DNA from: Rheum nobile
Taxonomy: Eukaryota > Streptophyta > Magnoliopsida > Caryophyllales > Polygonaceae
Reading direction: 5' to 3'
Length of the DNA stretch: 64,000 nt
NCBI GenBank assembly: GCA_027886185.1
Contig: WOAB01000619.1
Span: 2,728,001-2,792,000, forward strand
Under the pieces are notes generated by a model. It was not told the origin of the DNA. It was given only the letters and a program-made list of their open reading frames with translations, and did not search any database. Positions 11,193-23,349 of the stretch are shown here, in pieces. A program made the position numbers and the translations under genes. How positions within the stretch are numbered: the first letter of the stretch is position 1; each line of letters opens with the position of its first letter.

Positions 11193-14100
11193 AATTACAT
11201 CAAATAGTTTAGAAATAATAAGCTTTACCGGTATGAAGTGGTCCCGGTTCCCCACGTAGGCCATCGTCAATATCTTATTTGGAGGGTCGGGGCTTGTGTC
11301 AGACGCCTTCATTGGTAAGCACAAGCACGGACCATCCCAGGACAAGAAGGTCAGCGCAACTTGATAAGCGGTGGCAAACACTAAACCAATCAGGGGCATA
11401 TCAAGCCAGTAGTCCGAGGAGCAAGGACTGATGATATAGTTCACTTAAAACATAAGATCCTCATAGGACAACCCCGGCCGTAGTCTAGGAAGTATTGGCA
11501 TGTATACATCTGGGTTGTCAAATAACTCTGCCACCAGCTGATGTCGAACTTTGGTGTACTCATGCTCTTCCATGCCCAATAATACAGCTAGTGTCCGGTA
11601 CCCACAGTGTCCGTCTGGACGTACATCTCTAGCCCCTTTAATGTACGGATACCAAAAGTAATCCACATTCTTAACCCCAAAGTTCACCCCCATATGAACC
11701 ATGGGTTGTTCATCGAACTGCGACCCAAACCATTCGGGTTGGGATTGACTCCCAATGTCGGTCGAAGCTGCACTTGGTTCCTTTCTAGGGCGACCGCGAC
11801 CTCTACCTTGGCTCCCATTGGTCTTCTCCTTTGCCTTCTCCTTCTCCTTCTCATACTCCTCCAACGCATCCCTTATGTGCTTAAACAAGCTCGATTGTCT
11901 CGTGGTGTCATACTTCGTGGAACCCTTTGGCCTTTTTTTTGCAACGATCCTTGTCGGCTCCTTCAACGTACTTTCATGCGGAAACTCCAAGTCATAATAC
12001 AACTCACCTAATTGGTATAATGTGTCTCGCCCCAAATCCTTTTTCTCCAACCTCGCATACATGTGACGCACCTTCAACTCTGAATGGCACATTAGTACAT
12101 TGTCCTAAGTGGGCACATTTATTGTTGGAGTCCCTTCCCATACCAGTTGCTTCTAGAAGTCGTGTACTTCATCCGGCACGATTCGGGTCCCCGTAATGAT
12201 GGCATTTGCAACTCTGTGGACGCACGACAGGCCAAAGCAATCTCGCACCCATTGATCAGTGCAATCTTTAGAATATTCCTCCTTCACTATCTGATCATAC
12301 ATGCCCAACAACAAATCAAAGCACCTATCCAATACTTTGTAGAATAACCTTGTAAACGCCATTCTTACTTCTGGCGCAACGTTTTCATAAAAAAACGTTG
12401 GTCGTGTCGTCCTTGACATCTCCATGCTCGCCCTCACCTGCTCAATTTGAATTGTGACCGCATGGTGTATCCTCACGGACACTCTATTAAAGCCACCTCT
12501 ACTAGAATGCAAAATGTCCTTCAACACCTTATGCATACCCTCAACCCTATCAAAACAGGTAAAAGGAATCGTGTTATAACACTTTAATGAGGCACAATAT
12601 TAATCAACTAAACATTGGTTAAGGGATACATGTTTGAAGTCCGCGTGAAGAAGTGAAGATGACAATCCGTCCATGCTCTTACTATGTTTTCCTTGTATGG
12701 AATGAGCCACTCCCTCTCAACGTACCCAATGAGGCCATTATGCCACGATTTTTTCAATCTATCCAACCTCTCTTCGTAGCTTTCTTCAGTCGTTGAACAC
12801 CAAAGTCCCCAGCATTGGTCCGCAAAGTTCTTCACTTTCTCACTGTTTTTCAAGATTGGGGAGACATATGCCTCGATGTTGTGTTTAATATGCACCCAGC
12901 ACAAAAGGTGTTGCACGTACTTTCCCTTCGAAGACTATATGAATTGCTTTGATGAGGGACTTTTCTCGATCAGTCATTATAACCGCGGGCATTACTCCCA
13001 ACTCTTCAAACAATTGCCGAAGATGTTTCATGATGAACTTGTAATGCATAACCTTTTCCCCTCGGGTAAATGCATAGGCAATGTTGAACGTCTTGTGAGT
13101 GCAAGTAAAACCAACAATTTCCACCAATGGCATATCATACCTGTACAAAAGATAAAATATTGTTCATTAATAATAAAGAACCAAAATTAAGTACATAGAT
13201 AAATCTACTATTATATTAAAATGTAATGCATACCTATTTGTCTTGTAGGTGGCGTCGATAACTACCACATGTGGGAACTTCTTCAACAAGTGTTGCGAGT
13301 CCGGATGAGCAAAAAATAGGATATCCACCTCACTCGTTGACTTCTTCCTCAGAGGACGAACTACGTAGTTATTTTCTTTCAAAAAAATTAGCGTCCACTG
13401 GGTAACCGTCAATTCGCCACGATCCTCGTACTGGATCTTTTGCAAATAGTTTGCAACCTGCTTCATGGATGTTACATTGCCGGGAAAGAAAGTCCTCAAA
13501 TACGAAATAATACTTTTCGGCCCCATGAAATGTTCGCCCAAGCTCTTAACCACGAGATGCTTATCGGGGGTCATTCTACCCATGTATGGATGCCTAATGA
13601 AGCTAGTCGGAAGTGCATGGTTGTGGCGACCTTCTATCACATCCAAGATCCATTTATGAGTAGTCGACCATGGCTTTTTCTTCAACTGAACCCCATACAA
13701 CTCAAATTTGCATCTGCACTTCTTCGATCTGGTTTTACGAATAATCTCAACTCTCTTTTACGGATCTTCTTCATTAACTTTTGGCCTTCCCGATCTATAT
13801 TTACCGTACTGCTCACAAGTCAAACTAATCATTCTCTCATTTGAGCTACGAGTGACTAGAACAATCATCAAATCTTTTGCCTTCTGCCTAGCCCAATCAT
13901 CCAATTCCTGGCGACTATCCCACATTAGGCTAGTACGAAATACATCTCCAAAGTCTCTCCCCTATACATGTTTGCATAATCAGGAATGATTTAGAAAATC
14001 TCGATTATAATTTCTAAAGGCACATATCCTACTTTAAAACTTTCTAAAGGCAATTTCTAAAGGCACATTAAAACTTTTTTTCTTACACCTACAATATATT

Positions 14101-14269
14101 AAACACTAACCACGAAATTGTCGGTCGAGTTCTCATCGTCATCTTCTCCGCTCGAGTCGCAATCGTCATCGTCTCCGCTCGAGTGTCCATCGTCCTCTTC
14201 TCCACTAGCTTGACAATCCTCATCGTCTCCGCTCAAGTGCAAATCATCATCTAAACTAGTATGAGACAT
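11193..14269 (-). pseudogene. Mutator-like transposase gene with C-terminal OTU protease domain (degenerate)
   Basis: Deduced exons on the minus strand: 14269-14111 (acidic N-terminus with SSGDDDD repeats), 13961-13234, 13140-12630, and 12546-11193 continuing at 25-1. Introns are 149, 93 and 83 bp with GT-AG ends. Domains: FAR1-like zinc region (SKKCRCKFELYG), MULE DDE core (VVVIDATYKTNR, then VIMTDREKSLIKAI, then CWVHIKHNI), a basic linker (GRGRGRPRKE), and an OTU cysteine protease with Cys in RPDGHCGYRT and the probable catalytic His in NRDHFIPV. Breaks: stops at 13758-13760, 12153-12155, 12105-12107 and 11445-11447, and a one-base frameshift between about 12885 and 12916. The exon-3 donor follows AT rather than the usual AG. 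The 3' end is split by the Tekay insertion. Non-functional as it stands. Confidence 0.82.
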
Positions 14270-14892
14270 TTTTTATAAGGGTGTTTTGGATATGGAGTTG
14301 AATTTGGATGCTTATAGGGTGAGATTTAGCCGTTGGAAAATCTGCCCGTTTGGGACGCCAACATATGGCGCATCCAACGGTCGTTTTTTTCAAACGGCTA
14401 AATATTGCACGCCAAAATCTGGCGTGCCAGTTTGCGCGCCAGCAAGAGGCGCCCTATGCGTCATATTATGGCGCATGAGCTTTATGTCTGGCGCATCCAA
14501 CGGTTGTTTTTTTCAAACGACTAAATAATGCACGCCAAAATCTAGCGTGCCAAGAAGAGGCGTCATAATATGGCGCATGAATTTCATGCCATTTTGCCTC
14601 CTTCTTACTGTTTTGCCCCCTGCACGCCAAAAGTTTGCGCATCAGACCTACACGCCAAACATTAGCGCACCAAACCGCGTGCGAAAAGTTCAAAAATCGC
14701 GTGTGTATAACGCCCTCGTAATGATATTATTCTCTGTGACGGCGCTTCGAGCGTGGCTTTCACCAGTTATGTTTGGATCCACCTCTACATACAGAGGATA
14801 GTAATACCTAAAACCCCTTCCTAATAGCTGTATGGTAATTGAACTGAAATTGCATGAGTTTTCAGCTCACTGCCTCTGTCTTGTTTATGCAG
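14270..14892. other. 5' flank of the OTU-MULE with GC-rich subterminal-like repeats
   Basis: No gene seen up to the first recognisable host exon. The stretch is dense in GGCGCAT and GGCGTGC motifs in both orientations from about 14355 to 14700. It lies just upstream of the MULE start, where subterminal repeats are common, but no terminal inverted repeat pair could be defined because the other MULE end is outside the window. Confidence 0.5.
14366..14553. repeat. Direct repeat with 123-bp offset, containing a hairpin
   Basis: Copies start at 14366 and 14489 with TGGCGCATCCAACGG, followed by a T tract and AAACG. The first copy ends in a perfect 8-bp inverted repeat, GCACGCCA (14407-14414) and TGGCGTGC (14420-14427). 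The second has one change in the right arm. Confidence 0.8.
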
Positions 14893-16918
14893 TTCCACCT
14901 GGAGATGAGGGCTGGTTATGCCCTGCATGTGATTGCAAATTTGATTGCATACAGTTGTTTGATGACTCTGTGGGAACAAAGATCTCAAATAGTGATAGCT
15001 GGGAGGTTAGCTGAATTGTCTTTCATTAATTCTCTCTATTGTTCAAAGATAATACTTATATAATATTCCAAATGGATGTAGTATGTATTCCCCGAGGCAG
15101 CAATGGCTGGAAGTGCAATGGACGATGCATCTGGACTTCCATCGGATGATTCTGAGGATGATGATTATAACCCTAATGGAGCTGATGATCATGATGATGA
15201 CATGGTGGGGAATGAATCAACCTCTGATGAATCTGATTTCTCTTCTGTGTTGGAGGATTTGGGGGCTATACAAAAACATAATAATTATGAACCGTACCTT
15301 GGACTTCCCTCAAATGATTCAGAGGATGACGATTATATGCCTTATTCTGCACATGCTAAAGAACAGCCCAAGCAGGAGACTTTAAGTTCTGATTTCACAT
15401 CTGCCTCTGAGGATTTACGTGCTGTTTCTAATAATGATGAAGTTTCTAGCGAAGAGGGATACCAGATGTCTCCATCTCAGCTAGTTCAGGAGTTGGATAA
15501 TTCATTGCCTGTTTCTGGTAGAAGAAAAGTAGAGAGGTTGGACTACAAAAAGCTGTATGATGTAAGTCCGGTCATTTATAATTCATGACTGATGTTCATC
15601 ATGTCCATATCTAGTAGTTTACATAATATTGATAGTCAAGTAGAAGTGTTCCCGAAGAGTATATAAATGAGATTCATTATCCGTAAATTTGAATAGTCAG
15701 AGTCCAATACCCATCAGTCCATATCTAGTAGCATGAGAAGTGGCGAAGTACCAGGAACGCTTGCTGATAGAGTGGGAGTTCTCATTTAGGTTCAGAAAAA
15801 GTGACAACATGCTTTCTTGAAGTGAATTGCTCTCTGTATTTAAACATAATTTGATCATTGAAACATATGGAAACACTTCTACTTATTCAAGTGATGATGA
15901 AGATTGGAAGGATGCATTGACGCCAAAGAGGAAGAGATATGGCCCTAGAAATGCTTCATCTCTTAATGCAAGTAATGACTTCACAGTTTCTGCTGGTGGA
16001 ATAAGTAATGTGGTTGGGGACACAAGTACGACAAGGAAAGAACCTCTTAGTTCAAAACTTGGAGTTTCAAATATTTCAGAAACTCCGAAAACAAGTTCTG
16101 GTAGTAAGAGGCAACCATACAAGAGACTCGGAGAAGAAGTTGCTCAGGTATTATGGTGCATGACTTTAATTCTACCTTTTAAATCTGTTCAAGCTCTATC
16201 GTTTTTGGAAAAAATAATCTGTTGCGTTTCATATCCGTACCATTTTTACAAATTGCACGGAAATAAATTTTGTTGATTTGCATAGTACATTTATGGAGCA
16301 ATTGCCAGCTTGGTGGGTGTCTGAGTTTGCATTGCCAAATTTTATAATTGTTTTAGCAAGTATACCAAAGTGATAGGTTAAGCACTACTTCGTCGACATA
16401 TTACTCTTCGTGACTTTTTCGGGAGGGTCTTCCAAATTGGTAGAGGAATGGTTGATATACTGTACGTGTGGTATTTGGTATCTCATGTTTTGGATGATGC
16501 CTTTTATCTGGGTATATGGAAGTTTGATTGGTTGGGGCTGATGGATGATCTTGAAGTAACGATTTATGATGTATGTGCTGCACAAAGACTCTACACGTCC
16601 TTCAAGGAAAATCAGTACCCAGATCGTTTAACAGAAGAAAAGTTAGCTGCAGAGCTTGGACTCTCACCTAAGCAGGTAAAACATTTTGTAATTACAAAAC
16701 GAATGTTTGGTAGGATTGGGGTATCGGATTGGGACGAAGAATCAGGTTGAAAAGGTACAGGAGTGGGAATAATAGATTTCAATTTTTTATTTATTTTGTA
16801 ATTGGAGATGGGAATTTAATTCATAAAGTTTTCTCAATTTCTCAAACTCACTCAACCTTTGAAAAATGAGAGATTTGAAAAACCCATACTTTAAGAATTT
16901 GGGGAATGAGTATGATAC

Positions 16919-17124
16919 TATTGAAATAATTATCTCATATATTATGTATTTTCTTAGTTATTTTTAGGATAGAATTATCCGTCTCCCTTGTTTAGGAAAG
17001 AGCAAGATATTAGCCCTAATTCTTCTCTTGACCGTTGCTATGTTTTACATGTATAAGGCCCTGCCTTCTCCTTTGTACGTTTAAGATACTTAGTAATACA
17101 ATTAAGCTCTTCAAAGGCTTTTCA
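16919..17124 (+). repeat. 5' LTR of the copia element
   Basis: 206 bp, starting TATTGAAA (not the canonical TG) and ending TTCA. The same start in both LTRs, together with the GATAC duplication, fixes the boundary. Confidence 0.92.
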
Positions 17125-17133
17125 TGGTATCAG
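17125..17133 (+). other. Primer-binding site of the copia element
   Basis: TGGTATCAG directly abuts the 5' LTR, consistent with initiator methionine tRNA priming. Complementarity beyond nine bases is weak. Confidence 0.75.
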
Positions 17134-17172
17134 TTTTTCTTCAATAACAGAAACATCGTTCGACTCTTTTCC

Positions 17173-20100
17173 ATGCCGGACACAACTACGACCGAGCCAT
17201 GGAAGGATTCCAATCATCCCCTATTTCTCCACTACTCCGATCAACCGGGCGTTGTCTTGGTGTCGCAACAATTGGTGGAAGATAACTTTACTACTTGGCA
17301 GGAATCCATGATGATGGCTCTCACCATCAAGAACAAAGCCGGTTTCGTCAATGGATCGTTGCCTAGACCCTCCAACAAACCGACTGCGGAACTTCAATGG
17401 GATCGGTGCAATGTCCTTGTCAAAACTTGGTTACTCGGATCCATGTCCAAGGAGATTTCCAAAAGCGTCATTCATTGCAAGGATGCTCGAGGTATTTGGC
17501 TTGAACTCTTTGAAAGGTTTTCTCAATCTAACATTGTCTCTCTTTTCAATGTTGAGAAGGCGATTCATGATTGCTCTCAAAGGGTCGATTCTGTTAGTTC
17601 TTATTTCACCAAATTGAAGTCCTTCTGGGACGAAAAGGACGCTCTTGCTGGCTTCCCTCCTTGCTCTTGTGAAGCTGCATCCGAAATCAAGATTTGTATT
17701 GCCAATCAAAAGACAATGCAATTTCTCATGGGGCTGAACTCTGAGTTTGAGCAGATACGAAGCACTATCATTGGCTTAGACCCTTTTCCCGAGCCAAACA
17801 AAGCTTATTCAATGGTACTTCGTCAAGAGCAACATGTGAAGATCTCCTCTGCTAAACCTCCGGCGCCGGCTGACTCGTCCGCTTTCTCTATTAAACAGAC
17901 CAAGGATGAGCCTCTTCCTGGTGTTGCCAAGTATTGCGAGAAGTGTCATATGTCCAACCATTACACCAGGCAGTGTCGTGCCCATCTCAAGTGCTCTTTT
18001 TGCAACAATAAAGGGCACACAATCGACTACTGCAGGAAGCGAAAGAAGGCCACTGATGCAGGGCAGCCAGGCGCCGGTGTCAATCATGCTGATGCAGGGT
18101 CGTCTACCCATGGTCTTGCCCTGCTGAACAACAACAACAATGTGTCCCTTACCTCTGCGGAATACCAACAGGTGATGACTCTGCTCAGCCGGCTCCAAGT
18201 TCCTTCTTCTGGACAACATCAGCAGGCTCTTGGACAGCAGCAGTCCACCTCCGTGTACAACTCGACAGCTAATCAAGTTGGTAATTCCTCCACCTTCACT
18301 CACTTCTCAGGTAATCTACATACACACTCGACTTCCTTAATTCGCACTTCATGGATCCTTGATAGCGGTGCTAGTGATCACATTACTTATACTATAAAAT
18401 TTCTTGATTCATATAAACCTGCTAGCAATCACTTTGTGCATCTTCATGATGGAAAATCATACAAGGTTTCTCACATAGGAACCGTCTCTTTCATGTCTAA
18501 TCTCACCCTTCACCATGTGCTATGTGTTCCTGACTTTGCAGTAAATTTAATCTCCATCAACAAGCTTATTTATGATTCTTTCTATGCCACCATTTTCTTG
18601 AAAAATTTGTGCCTCATTCAGGACCTACGCATGGGGAAGACGATTGGGACGGGGTATGAGCGAGATGGCTTGTTTTTTCTGCACACCAGTCCGCAACCTA
18701 CCCTCTGCAGCGTGTCAACATCGGACTCTTTATGGCATCAACGAGTCGGTCATCCGTCTCATCAAGTATCTTCTTTAATTCCGGTTTTTAAAAATAAAAA
18801 TGTTGTTGACAATGCTTGTTTAATTTTCCCTTTAGCAAAACAAACTCGGAATTCTTTTTCGCTTCACACTTCTACTAGTTCATCTTGTTTTGATCTTATT
18901 CACATGGATATTTGGGGAGGCTATCATGTCCCTTGTTTGAGTGGGGCTCGTTACTTTCTCACCATTGTGGATGATTGCTCTAAGTTTACTTGGATTTATC
19001 TTATGAAAAGCAAAGACGAGGCTCGCCCTCTTGTTATTCAATTTATTCAACTAATCGAAACTCAGTTTTCCAAGCGCATAAAGGTTGTTCGTAGCGATAA
19101 TGGTCCCGAATTCAAATGTTATGATTTTTATTCTTCCAAAGGGATTTTACATCAAACTAGTTGCATAAATACGCCTCAACAAAACGATGTCGCTGAACGC
19201 AAGCATCGACATTTGTTGAACGTTGCTCGTGCACTCCTTTTTCAATCTCATTTACCTAAGATTTTTTGGGGTGATGCCATTCTTACCGCTACCTATTTGA
19301 TAAATCGTTTACCAAGTCGTCATTTACAAAACAAAACTCCTTTTGAAATACTCTTTCATAAACCACCTATTTATTCCCATTTACGCGTTTTTGGTTGTCG
19401 GTGCTTCGCATCTACACATCCTCTACGCCCGACCAAATTTGATCCTCGCTCCGCCGAGTGTGTTTTTCTTGGATACTTGCCCGGTACCAAAGGATATAAG
19501 GTCTACAATCTTGAAACCAAGAAAATTTTTGTTTCTCGTGATGTTGTTTTTCATGAAACCGAATTCCCGTTTTCTAATCAATCAATTGTTCCTACGCATG
19601 GCAATGATTTCCCTCTTCCGAGTTTTCAAAATGCTAATGCCATATACGATGATCCGCTGCCACTTATGCCCATGCCTTTGTCTACCAATCCGCTGCCACC
19701 TACACCCCTGCCTACGTCCACCATTCCTCTCCCAACAGAACACACTACACTTCCTTGCCATACCTCACCTCAGGACACATCAACCACCACTTCCCTTCAA
19801 CTACAACCATCACTACCAATGTCAACTGACAATAGCAACCCTGCCCCACCCGTCATACCTTCAACCAACGTGCCTAGCCCACTGCCAATACCACCTCCTC
19901 ACTCTGCCTTAACAAGGCGCATCTCACGACCCACTAAACAGTCTAATCTTCTACGCGATTTTCATGTTGAGGCCACTCTACCATCTCGTTCCTCGACCTC
20001 ATCGTCTTCCTCTCATCACATTGTCTCAAGTAAGCCTTCTCCTTTATCAAATGTGTTATCTTATGACAAGCTCTCTTTACAATATAAACATTTTGCTTCT

Positions 20101-21651
20101 AACATCATGCTTGAGAAGGAACCAAGAAATTTTTCGCAGGCCAATCGTTCACACGTATGGAGAGATGCCATGGCTAAAGAACTCAAGGCGCTTGAAGACA
20201 ACAATACATGGAGTCTCGTACCATTGTCACCCGACAAACATCCAATTGGATGCAAGTGGGTGTATAAGATCAAGTATAATCCTGACGGGTCCGTTGAACG
20301 GTACAAGGCCCGGCTTATTGCCAAAGGATACACCCAAATTGAGGGCATCGACTATCGGGAGACCTTCGCGCATGTGGCCAAGTTGACATATGTCCGAGTT
20401 CTCATAGGCATGGCTGCCATCCATGGTTGGCACTTGCACCAACTTGATGGCAACAACGCCTTTCTCAATGGCGACTTAATGGTGGACGTTTACATGCGTC
20501 TGCCACCCGGTTTCCATAGAAAAGGTGAGACTTGAGTTTGTAAGCTTCACAAGTCCTTATACGGACTCAAACAAGCCTCTCGCCCATGGTTCGTCAAGCT
20601 CACTAGTGCTCTCACACAAGCCGGTTTCCATCACTCTTGGGCTGACTATTCTCTGTTCGTTTGCCAACACGAAGGTACGTTCACGGCTATCCTTGTTTAC
20701 GTTGATGACGTTATTATTACCGGCACTAACTTGCAGGTTATCGAGGACACCAAACTCTTCCTTGCAACCAAGTTCAAACTTAAGGACATGGGCCCTCTCA
20801 AATATTTTCATGGTATCGAAGTTGCTCGGTCCAAGAAAGGTATCGTCCTCTGCCAACGCAAGTATGCTCTTGAGATCCTTGACGACACCGGGTTCCTAGG
20901 AGCCAAGCCAGCCAATGTTCCACTAGATCAGAACCTGGCGCTCGCAACTACTGATGGCGATGCACTTCCGGATCCTTCCATTTATCGCCGGTTAGTTGGC
21001 CGCCTCATCTACCTCACCATCACACGCCCGGACCTTGTCTATGTTGTCCACATACTCAGCCAATTCATGGCCTCTCCACGCCAGCCACATCTTGACGCTG
21101 CACATCAAGTCCTTCGGTACATCAAAGGCGCCCCGGGACAAGGTATTTTCCTACCATCAGCTGGACGCCTGCACTTGACTGCCTATTGTGACGCCGACTG
21201 GGCAAGGTGTCGAGACACACGGAGATCTACAACTGGTTACATTGTCTTCCTCGAGGGCGCACCAATCTCATGGAAAACAAAGAAGCAAGACACCGTCTCG
21301 CGTTCTAGTGTCGAAGCTGAGTACCGCTCAATGGCGTCCGCTTGTTGTGAATTAACATGGCTGCGTACTCTTCTCAATGATCTTCGGGTGCCACATCCAC
21401 AACCATCCACCTTGTTTTGTAATAACACGTCCTCCATTCATATCGCTTCCAACCCCGTCTTCCATTAACACACTAAACATATCGAGATCGATTGTCATGT
21501 CATCCGGGAGAAAGTTCAACGAGGGCAAATTCGGACCTCTCACATTGGATCAAAAGAGCAGCATGCTGACCTCTTTACGAAGCTTCTCGGTCCAAGTCTG
21601 TTCACTTCACTACTATCCAAGTTGAGTGTCATTAACCTACACTCTACTTGA
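17173..21651 (+). pseudogene. Copia gag-pol polyprotein, two in-frame stops
   Basis: A single frame of about 1,493 codons from ATG 17173 (MPDTTTTEPW) to TGA 21649-21651. Domains: gag (DNFTTWQESM), CCHC knuckle CSFCNNKGHTIDYC, protease ILDSGASDHIT, GAG-pre-integrase LWHQRVGHPSH, integrase (HMDIWGG, RSDNGPEF, VAERKHRH), reverse transcriptase (WVYKIKYNPDGSVERYKARL, YVDDVIITG), and RNase H (YCDADWA, SRSSVEAEYRS). TGA 20533-20535 interrupts the reverse transcriptase upstream of YVDD, and TAA 21466-21468 interrupts the end of RNase H. The frame is otherwise continuous, so the element would only be mobilised by read-through or in trans. Confidence 0.93.
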
Positions 21652-21658
21652 GGGGGAG

Positions 21659-21864
21659 TATTGAAATAATTATCTCATATATTATGTATTTCCTTAGTTA
21701 TTTTTAGGATAGAATTATCCTTCTCCCTTGTTTAGGAAAGAGCAAGATATTAGCCCTAATTCTTCTCTTGACCGTTGCTATGTTTTACATGTATAAGGCC
21801 TTGCCTTCTCCTTTGTACGTTTAAGATACTTAGTAATACAATTAAGCTCTTCAAAGGCTTTTCA
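21659..21864 (+). repeat. 3' LTR of the copia element
   Basis: 206 bp, matching the 5' LTR with about three substitutions. Followed by the duplication GATAC. Confidence 0.92.
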
Positions 21865-22316
21865 GATACCCAAAATCTTTCAAACAAACAACAAGTATGA
21901 GATTAGAATTCCTCAACCATCCTCAACCCCAAACCCGATTCCCCAACCCCTCTTACTAAACACCCCCCTAGTTGTATCTTGGGTTCCTCTTCTTTTTCGT
22001 TATCAATCATTAGAATTAGAATGTGTTTTTTTGGATAGGTAAACAAGTGGTTTGGAAATGCTCCCTGGAGCTTCAATCATTCTTCAGCTATTCAAGATGC
22101 TAGTTCTTCTGGAGTTGCTTCAGAGGGGGTTGAGAAGGCTCCAGGCGATGGAGAAACAAGCGGCAGGAAAACTGTACGTTGATTCGAGAGAAGAAGAAAT
22201 AGCGCTAAGACCGGAAAATCGGGCCAGGATTCACACATGAAGGAGACATCTGATGATGTTTAATATATCAAGAAACTGAAAAATTGAAGAAGGCAGTCTT
22301 CAGAGGCAACTTCTAA

Positions 22317-22997
22317 GGAGTTCTCGTTCAATTATTTGATCTCTTTCTAGGTAAAATCATCTGGCTTCAGAGATCAATATTGAACAATGCCATCGTCATT
22401 TTATATATCATTTGTGTCGTATTGGGGCAGAAATCTCCACCTCAACATCAAGGATAGAGTTGATCAGTGTGAGATTGCGATAGGGTATAACTTAAAGGAA
22501 GCAGACTCTCTTTGTCATGTTCTTTGATTCGAGGAACATTAGTGCTTGGATGTTGGAATCATTTTTCTTCTGGAAATTCAGTAGAAAATGTACTATTAGA
22601 GCTGGTGCAGTTTTGATACAAACTGTTATATTCTTGACGGGTCATGTATATCGTTTTATTTTAGTGTTAAAAAGCTTTGCTTTTCTACAACCACCAAGGT
22701 CTGAAGAACATTTGGTATGTAAGAGCCCCTCCCCAAGGGACACTCCCAAGTGTTATTCCATGAGTAAATTATATATGCTTTTGGTTAATGGTGGCATTAA
22801 TGAATGTATGAGAACTACCTACCAAAAACTCAAGTAATCACATTATGGTTGCCTTCTCTCGTAACTGATCGAATCTTGCAAGCGTTCGATACTAAACTCT
22901 GTTGATCTTCGCCTGTAAACCCCCGTTTCTGTGTTTCTAAGAACATTGGCATTCCCAAGAAATGAGAGTACTTTTATTGTCAAAGACCGTCTAGTTT
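22317..22997. other. Downstream flank of the HAT3.1-like pseudogene
   Basis: Moderately AT-rich sequence, plausibly the old 3' UTR and flank. No supported coding region or repeat was recognised. The short frame at 22517-22837 has no family features. Confidence 0.4.
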
Positions 22998-23169
22998 GAT
23001 TGGCCAAAGCCACTCTAATCCAGACCGGGGAAGCTGAAGGTGCACAAGGGTGGCCAGTCCTCTCCCAACTTTAACAACTTTCATACACACGGTCAGTAGG
23101 TTTCGAAACTGAGACCTCTGACTAGAATTCTTAAGGAGCGACAATCCCAGAATGACCAACCAACTGATA
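22998..23169 (-). mobile_element. tRNA-derived SINE copy 1
   Basis: About 172 bp. On the minus strand the head begins ATCAGTTGGTTGGTCATTC (box A-like) and continues to GAGGTCTCAGTTTCGAAACC (box B-like), as in plant tRNA-derived SINEs. It is paralogous to the neighbouring copy with scattered substitutions. No clear A-tail was seen. Confidence 0.6.
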
Positions 23170-23178
23170 AGATGGTTC

Positions 23179-23349
23179 GATTAGCCAGAGCCACTCTAAT
23201 CCGGACCGGGGAAGCGGAAGGTGCACAAGGCAGGTCAGTCCCCTCCACACGTTAACAATTTCCATGCACACCGCCATTAGGTTTCGAAACCGAGACCTCT
23301 GGCTAAAACGCTTAAGGAACGACAGTCCTAGAATGACCAACCAACTGAT
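23179..23349 (-). mobile_element. tRNA-derived SINE copy 2
   Basis: About 171 bp, same orientation as copy 1 at an offset of about 181 bp, separated by only a few bases. Box B-like GGTTTCGAAACC is better preserved here. The pair could be two insertions or one local tandem duplication. Confidence 0.6.

Larger units (their letters stand above)
16919..21864 (+). mobile_element. Ty1/copia retrotransposon with 206-bp LTRs
   Basis: A 4.95-kb element with direct LTRs 16919-17124 and 21659-21864, both starting TATTGAAATAATTATC and ending GGCTTTTCA. The flanking duplication is GATAC (16914-16918, 21865-21869). The two LTRs differ at about three of 206 positions, so it is young. The primer site TGGTATCAG begins at 17125 and a polypurine tract (GAGGGGGAG) precedes the right LTR. 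Domain order PR-IN-RT-RNase H identifies copia. The lineage within copia is not assigned. It lies in an intron of the HAT3.1-like pseudogene, in the same orientation. Confidence 0.95.
14893..22316 (+). pseudogene. HAT3.1/PRH-type PHD-homeodomain gene, 3' part, broken
   Basis: Exon pieces resemble plant HAT3.1-type transcription regulators: PHD-finger end (PPGDEGWLCPACDCKF, 14893-15005); acidic segment (GLPSDDSEDDDY, 15082-15561); ETYGN and SSDDEDWKDAL (about 15860-16147); homeodomain first part (RLYTSFKENQYPDR, about 16586-16675); then KWFGNAPWSFNHS from 22039. The tail EKLKKAVFRGNF ends at 22316 in another frame. Damage: the expected acceptor before 15860 is TT, the one before 16586 is AA, the recognition helix has Pro where these proteins usually have Arg (NAPW), TGA stops at 22180-22182, and there are frameshifts before the tail. 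The 5' exons are not seen in the window. A copia element sits in the last homeodomain intron. Confidence 0.75.

Noticed and set aside
22517..22837. 106-codon plus-strand ORF downstream of the homeodomain pseudogene
   Set aside because: No domain, no codon or splice support; probably old 3' flank.
23001..23349. Possible tRNA genes because of GGTTTCGAAACC
   Set aside because: No cloverleaf; the box B-like motif belongs to SINE units more than 170 bp long.
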